From: CAVTYH01 sp963738835
Lineage (GTDB): Bacteria; Planctomycetota; Planctomycetia; Pirellulales; JADZDJ01
Length of the DNA stretch: 64,000 nt
Reading direction: 5' to 3'
Assembly: GCA_963738835.1 (NCBI GenBank)
Contig: CAVTYH010000001.1
Span: forward strand, 310,001 to 374,000
The notes under the pieces are model-generated. The model searched no databases and had not been told where the DNA came from. It saw nothing but the letters and a program-made list of their open reading frames with translations. Shown here piece after piece: positions 18,930 to 29,345 of this stretch. Within the stretch, counting starts at the first letter, position 1. Each line of letters opens with the position of its first letter. A program made the position numbers and the translations under genes.

Positions 18930-18971
18930 GGCGATCGGCGGTCGGACCTTCCGGCCTCCGATCGCCTTTTT
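18930..18971 (+). terminator. Rho-independent terminator
   Basis: GGCGATCGG (18930-18938) pairs with CCGATCGCC (18958-18966), followed by TTTTT. It ends the PepSY-like gene transcript. Confidence 0.8.
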
Positions 18972-19143
18972 GTTTCGCTGTGTGCCGTAGAACCATGAGT
19001 GCCCGAGTCGCAATTTGCTTTACCCCGGCCGCACGGCTTGTTAAAATTGTTAGCGATTGGTTAGGTCGTTTTGGACCTGACGTTTCGGGGGCCCCAAGAC
19101 AGGAATCTGTTCCGCTGGTCTTTGGGCGTGCTGAGGAGGGACA

Positions 19144-22100
19144 ATGGCAGGGCGGAGGTCGCGGCGCAGTGCTGTCGCCAGAAATGGCAGACGGCGGGCT
19201 GCAAATCTCACATCATTCTTTGCGCGATATAGCAAACGGCATCCACCTGAACGCCGCAGTACCCGCGCGCCTCGGCGCTATCTGTTTTTGGGAAGGAATT
19301 CGGCATTCGAATCGCTTGAGCCGCGTTGGGCCCTGGCCGCGAGCGTGGTGATCAACGAGTTTTTGGCACACAACGCCTCTGGCATCGTCGATCAAGACAG
19401 CGACCATTCCGACTGGATCGAGCTAAAGAACACGAGCGCGTCGGCCGTAAATCTCGATGGCTGGTATCTCACCAATGACGCCAGCAATCCGACCAAGTGG
19501 CAGTTGCCCTCGGTGAGCCTGGCGGCGGGCGCATATCTGACGATTTTCGCCAGCGGCAAGGATCGGCATGTCGCCGGCCAGGAGCTGCACACCAATTTCA
19601 CCATCGACGAAAACGGCGGCTATTTGGCGCTCGATATGCCGGACCATTCTGTGGCGTACGCGTTTAATCCGTATCCGGCACAATTAGACGATGTTTCCTA
19701 TGGTCTTGGCGCTTCGCCGGTCACCAGCGAATCGCCCGTCGATGAAGATGCGCCGGTACGCGTGAAAGTGCCGACCACGAGTGCAGACGATGCCACTTGG
19801 CGAAACATCGGTTTTGACGATTCTTCATGGACGTCGGGCACGGTCGGCGTCGGCTACGATGATAATACAGCGAGTACCGACTACACCCCCTACATTGCCA
19901 CCAACATTGGTGGACTGATGAAGAAGACCTCGGGCTCCGGCCCTGGGTATGCCGCCTATTTGCGATTACCATTTTTGGAATCTAACGTCGATCAACTGAC
20001 ATCGCTCCAATTGCAAATTCGCTACGACGATGGCTTCGTTGCTTATTTGAATGGCACCGAGATTGCGCCGCAACGCCCCTGCTGGAACGCCAATATATAC
20101 GTCCTCGGCGTCGACAACGCATCCTGACGCCTCATCCATTGTCTACGAAGTGATTGATGTCTCAACGTTTGTGGGCAGCTTAGTCAATGGCAACAACGTG
20201 CTGGCCATTGTTGGGCTAAATCAATCTGGCAATACGTCTGACTTCCTGATTGATCCACTCATGAGCGCCAATCGAACCGGCGATCCCACTGTCGGCTTCA
20301 TGGGGACACCGACGCCTGGGGCAACCAACAACAACGCATCGCTTGGATTTGTTGCCGACACGAAATTCTCTGTCGATCGCGGGTTCTACACGAATCCGAT
20401 CGATGTGTCGATTTCAACGACGACGGCCGTGCACAAATTCGCTACACGCTTGATGGCAGCACGCCAACGGCCACGACCGGGCTGGTATACAACGGGCCGA
20501 TCCACATCACGACGACCACCAATCTGCGGGCCGCGGCCTTCAAGGCTGGCTACACGCCAAGCAACGTCGACACGCAATCGTACATCTATCTCAACGATGT
20601 CATTCATCAGACCGGAGCCGGTCTGCCGAGCTATGCGACTTGGGGACAGGCCGGTCCTGATTGGGAAATGGACCCGGATATCGTCAATAATCCGACATAT
20701 GCGAGCCAAATGATCGCGGCGATGCAGGCCATTCCTTCGATGTCGATTACCCTGCCGTGGGCCGATATGTTCGGCACCGGCGGTCAAGGCATATACATTT
20801 CGGGGTCCGGCGTTCCGAAGGCGGCCTCTACCGAGTTCTTCAATGCCGATGGCAGCCGCCAATTTCAGATTAACGATTCCATTCAAATCCAAGGTGGTAC
20901 GAGCGATGACCGTTGGAAGCAGGACAAACTCTCGTTTCGCATCAAATTCACCGATACCTACGGCCCGACGACCCTCGATTTCCCGCTGTTCACAGATCCG
21001 ACGTTTGACCAGGCGCAACCAGCTCGTTTAACACATTAATTTTAGACGCGGAATCAAACAACGTTTGGACACATCCGGATGCGACCCAGCGCAGTCGCGA
21101 CACGCACGTCGTCGATCAATATGTGGCCGATTTGCAGAACCTCGCCGGCGGATATGCTCCCCATGGCACGTATGTCCAACTCTATATAAATGGTCTGTAT
21201 TGGGGCGTGTACTACGTTCACGAACGACCGGACGATCGCTTCGCCTCATCGTATTTAGGCGACAACAACGACAACTACGACATCCTGAAACACACCGCCA
21301 ATACGCCCGTCAATAACAGTACAACGGCGGTGCCAGACTATGCGGCGTTTCTCACAAATGTCCGCAAAGACATGACCGTATTGGCGAACTATCAGGCCGT
21401 CGCCGCCGTGCTAGATACGAAGAACCTGATCGACTACATGGTAATCAACTATTATGTGGGCAATACCGATTGGGCTTCCACCACCGCGGTGCACAATTGG
21501 TACGTAAGCTACGATCGAGTAAGCGGCACTGGTATGTGGCGATACCACAGTTGGGATGCCGAACATTCGCTCGAAAATCTTAGCGACAACGTCACTATCA
21601 AGAACTACGAAACTGGCGGCCCGATGGAAGTTTTCCAACGGCTGATGGTCAACCCGGAATTCAAGCTGCAATTCGCCGATGAAGTGCAACGATTGATGTT
21701 CAATGGCGGTTTGCTTACGCCGACTGTGGCGAGCAACTACTTTGCGCAGCGGGCCAATCAATTGAATGTGGCCATCATTGGCGAATCGGCGCGCTGGGGC
21801 GATAACCGGAATCCCTCCACGCCATACACGGCTGCCGATCGGAACAACAATGTGCAGAACCTGCTCAACAATTATTTCCCACAGCGCACCCAAGTCGTCA
21901 TCAATCAATTCATTGCCAACGGCTGGTTGCCGTCCTTAGCGGCGCCAACGTTCAGCGACTACGGATCGACGGTGAATCCCGGATTTCAATTGACGATGAG
22001 CGGTCCCGCGGGCTCAACAATTTACTACACGCTGGATGGAACGGATCCGCGACTGACTGGCGGCGCGATCAACACCGGACATGCTCAAACGTACGCGGGA

Positions 22101-24785
22101 ACAATCACCATCAATGCGGCGACGAACGTGATCGCCCGAGTTCGCGACGCCTCGGGCAATTGGAGTCCCATGGTGAGCGCCGTGTTCCTACTTTCCACGC
22201 CATACCCCGTGCGAATTTCCGAGATGTATTATCATCCGGCCGATCGGGCCGGCGTCGCCGACGCGGAAGACATGGAGTACATCGAACTGGTAAATACCGG
22301 TAGCCAGGCCGTCGATTTGAATGGGCTGAAGATCGATCGCGGAATCACTTATCAATTCACCAGTTCGCTGATGCTCGACGCAGGCCAGCGGATCGTCATC
22401 GCACGCAATCGAACGGTGTTCCAGTCGGTGTTTGGTGCGGGAGTGAATCTCGCTCCTGGCGCTTATACGGGCAAGCTCGACAATGCCGGCGAAGAAGTCC
22501 GCTTGATCGGTCCACTTGGTGAAACGTTGCAGGACTTCACTTACGACGATACCGATCCGTGGCCCGGCCGGGCCGATGGCAAGGGCAGTTCGCTAGAGAT
22601 GATCAATCCACTAGCGGATCCCACGTCGCCCGCCAATTGGCGTTCCAGCTACGAATACACCGGCACGCCCGGCACGGCGGGAATTGGTCCGCAGAACAAT
22701 GTGGTCGTCAACGAAGTGCTCACGCACACCGATTTACCGCAGGTCGATGCGATCGAACTCTACAACACGACGGCCAGCAGTATCGATATCTCCGGCTGGT
22801 ACTTGAGCGACAGCAGTGACAATCTAAAAAAGTACAAAATCCCGGCCGGCACGGTCATTGGCGCTGGTCAGTATTTGGTCTTCGACGAGACACAATTCAA
22901 TCCGCCATCGCCGACTGGTGGCAACGTGGCCTTCGGTCTGTCGTCGGAGGGGGATGATGTTTGGCTGACATCGGTCGATGGCTCCGGCGCACTCAAGGGT
23001 TTCGAACAACACTTAAACGTAATCGCCGCCATCAATGGCGAGTCGTTCGGTCGCTGGCCCAACGGCACGGGCGAATTGTATCCAATGTCGTCGGTCACCC
23101 TGGGCGCCGTCAATAGCGGTCCGCGAATTGGACCGGTGGCGATTACCGAGGTGATGTACAATCCGACTGGCGGCAATCCGGACTTGGAATTCGTGGAGCT
23201 TACAAATCTCACGAATCAGGCAGTTCCGCTTTCCAACACGTATCCGACGGTCGGCGAAGTGCCGTGGAAGATCGACGGTCTTGGCTTTACTTTCCCAACC
23301 GGGACGAGTATCGCGCCCAATGGCACGCTCGTTGTCGTACATTTCGATCCAACGAATCCGGCCAATGCGAGTTTGCTTTCCACGTTTCACACGGCGTACG
23401 GCATCGGCCCCGAAGTGCAGCTGGTCGGCGGTTACTCAGGCTTGCTCGATAATTCGGGGGAGCGAATTCAATTGATGCGGCCTGACGCACCCGCGCCCGA
23501 AACACCGACGATCGTGCCGTACGTGCTGATCGACGAAGTGAACTACGGCAATTCCGCGCCATGGCCCAGTTCACCGAATCAACAGAACGGCCAGTCACTC
23601 ACGCGGTTGCTGGCGACCACCTATGGCGATGAGCCGACGAATTGGATCGGAGCCGCCGCCACGCCGGGCAAGGTCGATTTGGTCGCGCCAACTGTGTCGA
23701 AAATGTTTGTCAACGGCACCGGCTGGGCGCAAAGCTATCGCGATTACCTCGCGTCGTTAGGCCTTGGGTCGTCGCAGTTCGGGTACGCGATTCCCACCGG
23801 AACTGGTCAGCTCAACGCACTGACGTATGGCAACATCAATCAGGTAAGCGTGCAATTCAGCGAAAATGTGGCGGTGGGCCAGGGCGATCTGTCGCTGTTC
23901 GGCACAGGCACGTCGACATTTTACAATCCGACGAGCTTCACGTTCGACCCCGTTACGCACACCGCCACCTGGACGCTGGCTTCCGCCATTCCTGCCGATC
24001 AACTGCTGCTGCAGCTTTCCAGCAGCACAATCAGCGATGCAGCCACGCACGCCTTGGACGGCGAATGGATCGACAACGTGACGACAGGCGATTCCGGCAA
24101 CGGAATGCCTGGCGGCGATTTTGATTTCAGCTTCTACGTTTCGGCCGTGGTGCCGAATGTTGACCGCGGCGATTTCAACTTCGATGGCGCGACCGATGCC
24201 AACGACATTGCGCCGTTTTTCAGTGCGCTAACGAATTTGCCCGGCTATCAATCGACGCACAGCTTGTCGAATATCGATTTGACATTCATTGCCGATATCA
24301 ACGGCGACCAACTGATCAACAACCGCGATCTCCAGCCACTCTTGGATTTAGTGGCTGGCCCCGGCAGCGGGAGTTTGGGCGGCGGAAGTGGCAGCAGCGC
24401 GAGTGAGGATGATCCCGAAACTGGCCCTGCAACTTCGCCAACGGCCGATCCGACTGTGTTAACCGTTTCGACGTTGATGCAACCAGCCGTTACCGAAACT
24501 GAGTCTTTCCCGCAAGCAAAGTCGTTGCTGAGCGTGTCGAACTCGATCGAGTTTTCGTCAGCCAGCCTGACCGCCAGTACATCTTCAATCGGCCTGAAGT
24601 CGCAGTCATTCTCTCGTGTCCAACCCACGAACCCGGATACCGAAACGCCGCACTCTCCCAAGAGGTTTGCCGCTGCTGTCGACCGCGCATTGAGCGAGTG
24701 GTCGATGTACCGCAGTCGTCATTTGCATTGGCAGGAGAGTGAATTCCCTGTCGATTCAACGGACGATATGTTCGCTGTGCATTAA
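19144..24785 (+). CDS. Giant secreted LTD/CotH/dockerin protein (three frameshifts)
   Basis: About 1880 aa after joining four frame segments (shifts near 20072, 20430, 21018). The ATG at 19144 has GAGGAGGG upstream. The N-terminus is a long basic leader ending in FESLEPRWALAAS, the planctomycete LEPR-type export signal. Modules in order: lamin-tail domain (VVINEFLAHNASG...DWIELKN), a beta-sandwich region, an Fn3/chitobiase-like TLDGSTPTATTG segment, CotH kinase-like domain (IQIQGGTSDDRWKQDKLSFR; GLYWGVYYVHERPDDRFA; RYHSWDAEHSLEN), chitobiase C-terminal-like domain (IYYTLDGTDPRLTGG), three more lamin-tail domains, an Ig-like SQFGYAIPTG region, and a type-I dockerin-like pair of Ca loops (GDFNFDGATDANDI, ADINGDQLINNRDL). 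CotH domains phosphorylate secreted proteins in spore formers; here it may act on surface proteins. Confidence 0.85.
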
Positions 24786-25418
24786 CCAACTAGCGGCTTG
24801 CGCGCTGATCACAAACACGGTGAGAGACCGCGGTCCGTGCGCTCCGATCACCAGCGATTGTTCGATGTCAGCCGTTTTCGATGGGCCCGCGATGAAGGCG
24901 CTGAACTCTGCCCGATCGAATTGTAATCGTTCGTAAGCCTGATGCATGTTGTCCACAATTTCGCCGACCGGAATCACCAGCGCCAAATGCTGCACGATGA
25001 AATACAGAGCCCGCAGCGGCAAATTGCGATCGGTCACCCAAATAGCGGCGTTCTCGGCCACGCCGAATTGGCCCGGCATGATTGCGAAATCAATCGGCTC
25101 TAGCTCATGCGGATCGGCAATCTTCGCCAGATCGACGTTCGATTGGCCAATGCCCGGCACTAGCGAAATCGTTTGCTCTGCTTCGCGATAAACCGGAATC
25201 TCACTCAGCCGCGCGTTGGCTTCCGCGACATCGGCCACGGCAAAACACTGCCCGCCGATCGATTTCAGCACACTGGCAAATTGCGCCAGCCGATCGGGAT
25301 ACTTGATCCAATCCTTCTCCAGCGAGGGCAACTCGTTCGCCGACGGCTGATGACTACGAATGGCCGCGAGAATTTCCGCTCGGCTGTCGCGGCTCTGCGG
25401 GCTGTTTGGATCGGCCAT
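24756..25418 (-). CDS. lutC: LutC-like LUD-domain protein
   Basis: 220 aa from Met at 25418 (MADPNSPQSRDSRAEILAAI). LUD domain features: DLAKIADPHELEPIDFAIMP, GVAENAAIWVTDRNLPLRAL, and the C-terminal TADIEQSLVIGAHGPRSLTV, where a GxHGP motif marks LutC/YkgG. It would be the third component of the LutABC L-lactate oxidation complex. The start lies 65 bp inside the 3' end of lutB, an unusually long overlap. The 3' end overlaps the convergent LTD gene by 30 bp. Confidence 0.88.
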   Translation of the reverse strand: MADPNSPQSRDSRAEILAAIRSHQPSANELPSLEKDWIKYPDRLAQFASVLKSIGGQCFAVADVAEANARLSEIPVYREAEQTISLVPGIGQSNVDLAKIADPHELEPIDFAIMPGQFGVAENAAIWVTDRNLPLRALYFIVQHLALVIPVGEIVDNMHQAYERLQFDRAEFSAFIAGPSKTADIEQSLVIGAHGPRSLTVFVISAQAASWLMHSEHIVR

Positions 25419-26772
25419 ATCGTTCTGCGTATTGCTGGCGGAAACTTTTGCGCGGCATGGGCGGCAGCTCGCGCTGTTTCCCCCAGGCATTGAAGCGATT
25501 GTAGACCATAAATCGCGGCAGCCAAGGCACCATTCGCCGGGCGAGCCAGCCCAGGGTTCGATACAGCCACGTGGTCTGCAGCACCAGGCTGGCCATTTTC
25601 ATGCTCATCCGCTTCGTCCACGGCAAGTGACCGTGAACCGCCAGCTCGCGCCGCCAGGTGAGTAGCTGATGATGAATGTCGATCTTCACCGGGCAAACAT
25701 CGGTACATGATCCGCACAAACTGCACGCAAACGGCAGGCTGTGATAATGCGCCGGATCGCGAGCCGGCGCCAGAATGGAACCGATCGGCCCCGGCACCGT
25801 GTTTTCATAACTGTACCCGCCGCTGCGGCGATACACAGGGCAGGTGTTCATGCATGCTCCGCAGCGGATGCACTTGAGAGAGCCCCGAAATTCGTCGCTG
25901 CCCAAAAGTTTGCTGCGGCCGTTATCGACTAACACAATGTGCAACTCGCCGCCGGGCCGCGGGCCGTGAAAGTGCGACGAATACGTAGTAATCGGCTGTC
26001 CCGTGGCCGAGCGCGCGAGCAGTCGCAAAAACACGCCCAAATCTTTCGCTCGCGGAATCATTTTCTCGATGCCCATGCAAGCGATGTGCAGCTTCGGCAG
26101 CGACACGCCAAGATCGGCATTGCCTTCGTTGGTGCAAACCACGAAGCCGCCGGTTTCAGCGATGGCGAAATTGATGCCGGTCAGCCCGGCATCGGCTTCC
26201 ATGAATTTGTGACGCAAATGTTGCCGCGCCACCTCGGCCAGATAAATCGGATCGCTCGCCCCGGCGTCGGTGTGCAGATGCTGATGAAACAGCTCGCCGA
26301 TCTCTTCCTTCTTCATGTGAATGGCCGGCATCACAATGTGGCTGGGAGGCTTGTGATCGAGCTGCACAATCCGCTCGCCCAAATCAGTATCGATGACTTC
26401 AATGCCATGCCGCTCCAGAAAAGGATTGAGATGGCATTCTTCCGTGAGCATCGATTTGCTTTTCACGAGTTTCTTCACGCTGTGCCGCCGCAGAATGCTC
26501 AGCACAATCTCGTTATGCTCCGCCGCATCGCGGGCCCAATGCACTTGGCACCCAAGTTTTGTCGCCTGCCGTTCAAACCGCTCCAAATACTCCGCCAGCC
26601 GCGACATTGTGTGGGCTTTGATCTCCGATGCCGTCTCGCGCAGCGTCTCCCACTCCGGCAACGAATGCGCTGCTTTGTCACGCTTTTCGCGCACAAACCA
26701 GAGTGCCGTATCGTGCCAATGGGCACGTTCACGGTCTTTGACGAAATCGGCGGCGAGGGTGGCGTGGTTCAT
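25354..26772 (-). CDS. lutB: LutB-like iron-sulfur protein (LUD + ferredoxin)
   Basis: 472 aa. An N-terminal LUD domain (SMLTEECHLNPFLERHGIEV; INFAIAETGGFVVCTNEGNA; ADLGVSLPKLHIACMGIEKM) is followed by two 4Fe-4S motifs, CIRCGACMNTCP (about 310) and CSLCGSCTDVCP (about 358), and a C-terminal helical region. It is the electron-transfer subunit of the cytoplasmic L-lactate utilisation complex. It is transcribed with lutC and lies downstream of a PsbP/DcrB-like gene that separates it from lutA. Confidence 0.92.
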   Translation of the reverse strand: MNHATLAADFVKDRERAHWHDTALWFVREKRDKAAHSLPEWETLRETASEIKAHTMSRLAEYLERFERQATKLGCQVHWARDAAEHNEIVLSILRRHSVKKLVKSKSMLTEECHLNPFLERHGIEVIDTDLGERIVQLDHKPPSHIVMPAIHMKKEEIGELFHQHLHTDAGASDPIYLAEVARQHLRHKFMEADAGLTGINFAIAETGGFVVCTNEGNADLGVSLPKLHIACMGIEKMIPRAKDLGVFLRLLARSATGQPITTYSSHFHGPRPGGELHIVLVDNGRSKLLGSDEFRGSLKCIRCGACMNTCPVYRRSGGYSYENTVPGPIGSILAPARDPAHYHSLPFACSLCGSCTDVCPVKIDIHHQLLTWRRELAVHGHLPWTKRMSMKMASLVLQTTWLYRTLGWLARRMVPWLPRFMVYNRFNAWGKQRELPPMPRKSFRQQYAERYGRSKQPAEPRQPSGNSRGHS

Positions 26773-26850
26773 TTCTTTAACACGAAGCCGACCGTTTCTA
26801 TCTCACCACGAATCGTTGTGGCCACAGAACACAAATTAAGCATCCGTGCT

Positions 26851-27537
26851 CTAAGCTCTTCCAAGAACTTTTTTGATTATCCCAAAAATAAGCCCAAGGA
26901 CCCCGCCGACAATGGCCAGAATTAAGATCCGGTCGCCTTTAAAGCCAGTGCTGCTGGAAGGTGGCACTTTGAAACTCGAAAGGATGTTATCGAAGACAGG
27001 CGAATATTTTTCGAATGCATCGGCTTTGCCTGTGCAAGTGACAATATATGATTTCCCCCCACCCGAAAAATAAGCTTGCCTTTGCCGCAACGGATAGGGT
27101 ACGCCCGGCAGGTGGCTTTCATAATTCAGTTCCATTGCATTATTCTCCCCGATCTTTTGTAGGCTCGACTCGAGTTTTGCAATAGACGCACCCATGTTAT
27201 GGTATTGCTGAGGTATCTCATCCGAAAGCTCTTTCATCGTCTTGTCGTTGATTGAAATTTCCTGCGGCAAGACGACAACATTCATGTTTTCAAGAAAATC
27301 GCCCCGACCGGCACGTAGCAGGACGACGCTGATTTTATCCAAGTCGACATTGTTTTTCGCGATCCAATCGCCTAGTTCACGCGGCAGCTTTTCTGACATG
27401 CCGGTCAGCTTTCCGGCGGCGTACCAGCCTTCAGGATAACTGAATGAGTAACCAGATGGATCGCTGTACTCACTGCAGTGTGCCGTGGCAATTAACGAAA
27501 AAAACGAAAATATGACGATGAGTATGGATCGTTTCAT
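26851..27537 (-). CDS. Secreted PsbP/DcrB-like protein with C-terminal TM helix
   Basis: 228 aa from Met at 27537, chosen because a signal peptide starts there (MKRSILIVIFSFFSLIATAH). The mature part begins EYSDPSGYSFSYPEGWYAA, typical of the PsbP/DcrB (Mog1-like) fold, and includes NMNVVVLPQEISINDKTMKE and RQRQAYFSGGGKSYIVTCTG, ending in a C-terminal TM helix (ILILAIVGGVLGLIFGIIKK). It would be anchored to the membrane with its domain outside. Base composition is visibly more AT-rich than the flanking lut genes. Function unknown; the lactate link is only positional. Confidence 0.7.
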   Translation of the reverse strand: MKRSILIVIFSFFSLIATAHCSEYSDPSGYSFSYPEGWYAAGKLTGMSEKLPRELGDWIAKNNVDLDKISVVLLRAGRGDFLENMNVVVLPQEISINDKTMKELSDEIPQQYHNMGASIAKLESSLQKIGENNAMELNYESHLPGVPYPLRQRQAYFSGGGKSYIVTCTGKADAFEKYSPVFDNILSSFKVPPSSSTGFKGDRILILAIVGGVLGLIFGIIKKVLGRA

Positions 27538-27675
27538 CGGTATTCCCATGGCGAACGTTTTATAGGCATCACGGGTATTGTACGCTATTTTCGCAGATCC
27601 AATTCCCGTCTTCGCCAAGCCGACGAAAACGCCGACTTACGAAACCTGCTGCTAATTTGTCGCCGATTTCGATTT

Positions 27676-28431
27676 TCACACCCCATGCCCCGCCAAAATC
27701 TCCGCCAAGTGCATCACGCGGATCGGTTTTTTCTGGCGGCGAATCATGCCTTCCAGGTGCATCAGGCAGCTCATGTCGTTGGCGGTCAGCACTTGGGTGC
27801 CGGCTTGCTCGTGATCGTGAATGCGGTCTTCGCCCATCATGCAAGAGACGGCTTCCTCAGCCACGGCAAACGTGCCGCCGAAACCGCAGCATTCGTCGGG
27901 GCGCTCCAGTTGCACCAGTTCGATGTCCTCGATCATTTCCAGCAATGAACGGGCTTTGTTGTACTGTTTGCCGACTAGCTCGGTGTCACTGCCCAGCCGC
28001 AATTCGCGCAGGCCGTGGCAGCTTTGATGCAGGCCGACACGGTAGGGAAATTTGCCGTCCAGATTTTTAATTTTCAAAACATCGGTGAGAAACTCACTGA
28101 GTTCAAAAGTCTTCGTCTTCAATTGCTTGAAATCCTGCTCCTGCGGTCCACCGTGGAAGTACTCCTCGTAATGATGCCGCACCATCGCTACGCAACTGCC
28201 GGACGGTGCCACCACATAATCGAACGGCGAAAAAATCCGCAAAAACTTTTCCGCCAGCGGCCGGGCTTCTTCGGTGCAGCCGGTGTTGGCCATCGGCTGG
28301 CCGCAGCAGGTTTGCCCTTCGGGAAACTCAAACGTGACGCCGCAGCGCTCCAACAATTCCGCCGTCGCCATGCCGATTTGCGGATAAAGCTGATCGATGT
28401 AGCAAGGAATGAACAGTGCAACATGCGGCAT
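27676..28431 (-). CDS. lutA: LutA-like Fe-S oxidoreductase (two CCG domains)
   Basis: 251 aa. The two CCG cysteine-rich domains are clear: FPEGQTCCGQPMANTGC with an earlier IPCYID, and HQSCHGLRELRLGSD with DECCGFGGTFAV. These bind a Fe-S cofactor in heterodisulfide-reductase and LutA proteins. As LutA it would form the L-lactate oxidising complex with lutB and lutC downstream on the same strand. The length matches LutA (about 240 aa). Confidence 0.92.
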   Translation of the reverse strand: MPHVALFIPCYIDQLYPQIGMATAELLERCGVTFEFPEGQTCCGQPMANTGCTEEARPLAEKFLRIFSPFDYVVAPSGSCVAMVRHHYEEYFHGGPQEQDFKQLKTKTFELSEFLTDVLKIKNLDGKFPYRVGLHQSCHGLRELRLGSDTELVGKQYNKARSLLEMIEDIELVQLERPDECCGFGGTFAVAEEAVSCMMGEDRIHDHEQAGTQVLTANDMSCLMHLEGMIRRQKKPIRVMHLAEILAGHGV

Positions 28432-28499
28432 AGGCGAAGCAACTCCTAAATTCTCAAATTCTCACTGCGTCCTTTCTCACAGTATAGCAGTCGGAGAGA

Positions 28500-29345
28500 C
28501 TACGGTTCATCCGGGTGTACCGTGTCGCGGAAGAGGGCGGGCGGGAGTTTGATTTCGCCCAAATCGTTTTCGCCAGGCTTAATTTCCAGTGTGAAGCGAC
28601 CTTTCGGCCAATCTTTTGTCCGTAAGAAACCGGTCTGTTCGTGCCAGACCTGGAATTCCCATTTGCCGGTCGGCAAGTTTTCGATTTTGAAATACCCGTT
28701 TTTGTCGCTGACGGCACCGTAGGGATGCGCTAGTGGCAACACCCAAGCTTTTGCCCAGGGATGAACGTTATCGATAAGACGAGCCGGCGAGAGTTCCGGT
28801 TTGACTTGTTGGCTGACCTCGTCATGGGGGGGACATAGCATGTTGAACAGCGACTGTGCTCCCTGATAATTAAAATCGACTGCCAGACTTTCATGGACGG
28901 CACATGTTACTTCCCGTGGCGCTTGAAATGCCAATACATGAGGAAAGAACTGCCCCTCTTTGAACTCGATCGTCACCGGCGCCAATTTTTCGGCCGATGG
29001 CGCTGGAATGTCTTTATTGCGGACCCAAACGATGACATTGGCCAGTCCGCGGTCGTCGCTGATCACCATCGACTGATCGACAATTTTATACTGCCCCAGC
29101 AGCCCGGCATCTTTATTGACGTCGATCGCTTTTGGCTCGGGTGGCCTACCCATGTAACGAAAGCGGCCGGTGAGCGTGCCGGTTTGAGCCTTTGGGTGCC
29201 CCGTCGCCTGCGACTCAACATGCTTCGAGGAACCAGTTCCGGCATTGTTGACTTGAGCCTCGGCAAAACGACCACAAAGAACGACACACGCCAGCGCAAT
29301 CGACGCAGTTACGAAGCATTGCAGTTGTCGTTGGAATTGGCTCAT
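28500..29345 (-). CDS. Secreted methylamine-utilisation-like protein
   Basis: 281 aa from Met at 29345 (signal peptide FVTASIALACVVLCGRFAEA). The mature protein has beta-sandwich phrases: GTLTGRFRYMGRPPEPKAID, NVIVWVRNKDIPAPSAEKLA, TCAVHESLAVDFNY, NMLCPPHDEVSQ and YGAVSDKNGYFKIENLPTGK (carboxypeptidase-regulatory-like). This resembles planctomycete proteins often annotated as methylamine utilisation-like or cupredoxin-like. No copper site can be assigned with certainty. Its ATG overlaps the stop of the upstream gene (ATGA), so it is the last gene of a coupled four-gene set. Confidence 0.65.
   Translation of the reverse strand: MSQFQRQLQCFVTASIALACVVLCGRFAEAQVNNAGTGSSKHVESQATGHPKAQTGTLTGRFRYMGRPPEPKAIDVNKDAGLLGQYKIVDQSMVISDDRGLANVIVWVRNKDIPAPSAEKLAPVTIEFKEGQFFPHVLAFQAPREVTCAVHESLAVDFNYQGAQSLFNMLCPPHDEVSQQVKPELSPARLIDNVHPWAKAWVLPLAHPYGAVSDKNGYFKIENLPTGKWEFQVWHEQTGFLRTKDWPKGRFTLEIKPGENDLGEIKLPPALFRDTVHPDEP

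Noticed and set aside
25939..26925. 328-aa ORF on the plus strand
   Set aside because: Antisense of lutB, which carries both 4Fe-4S motifs.
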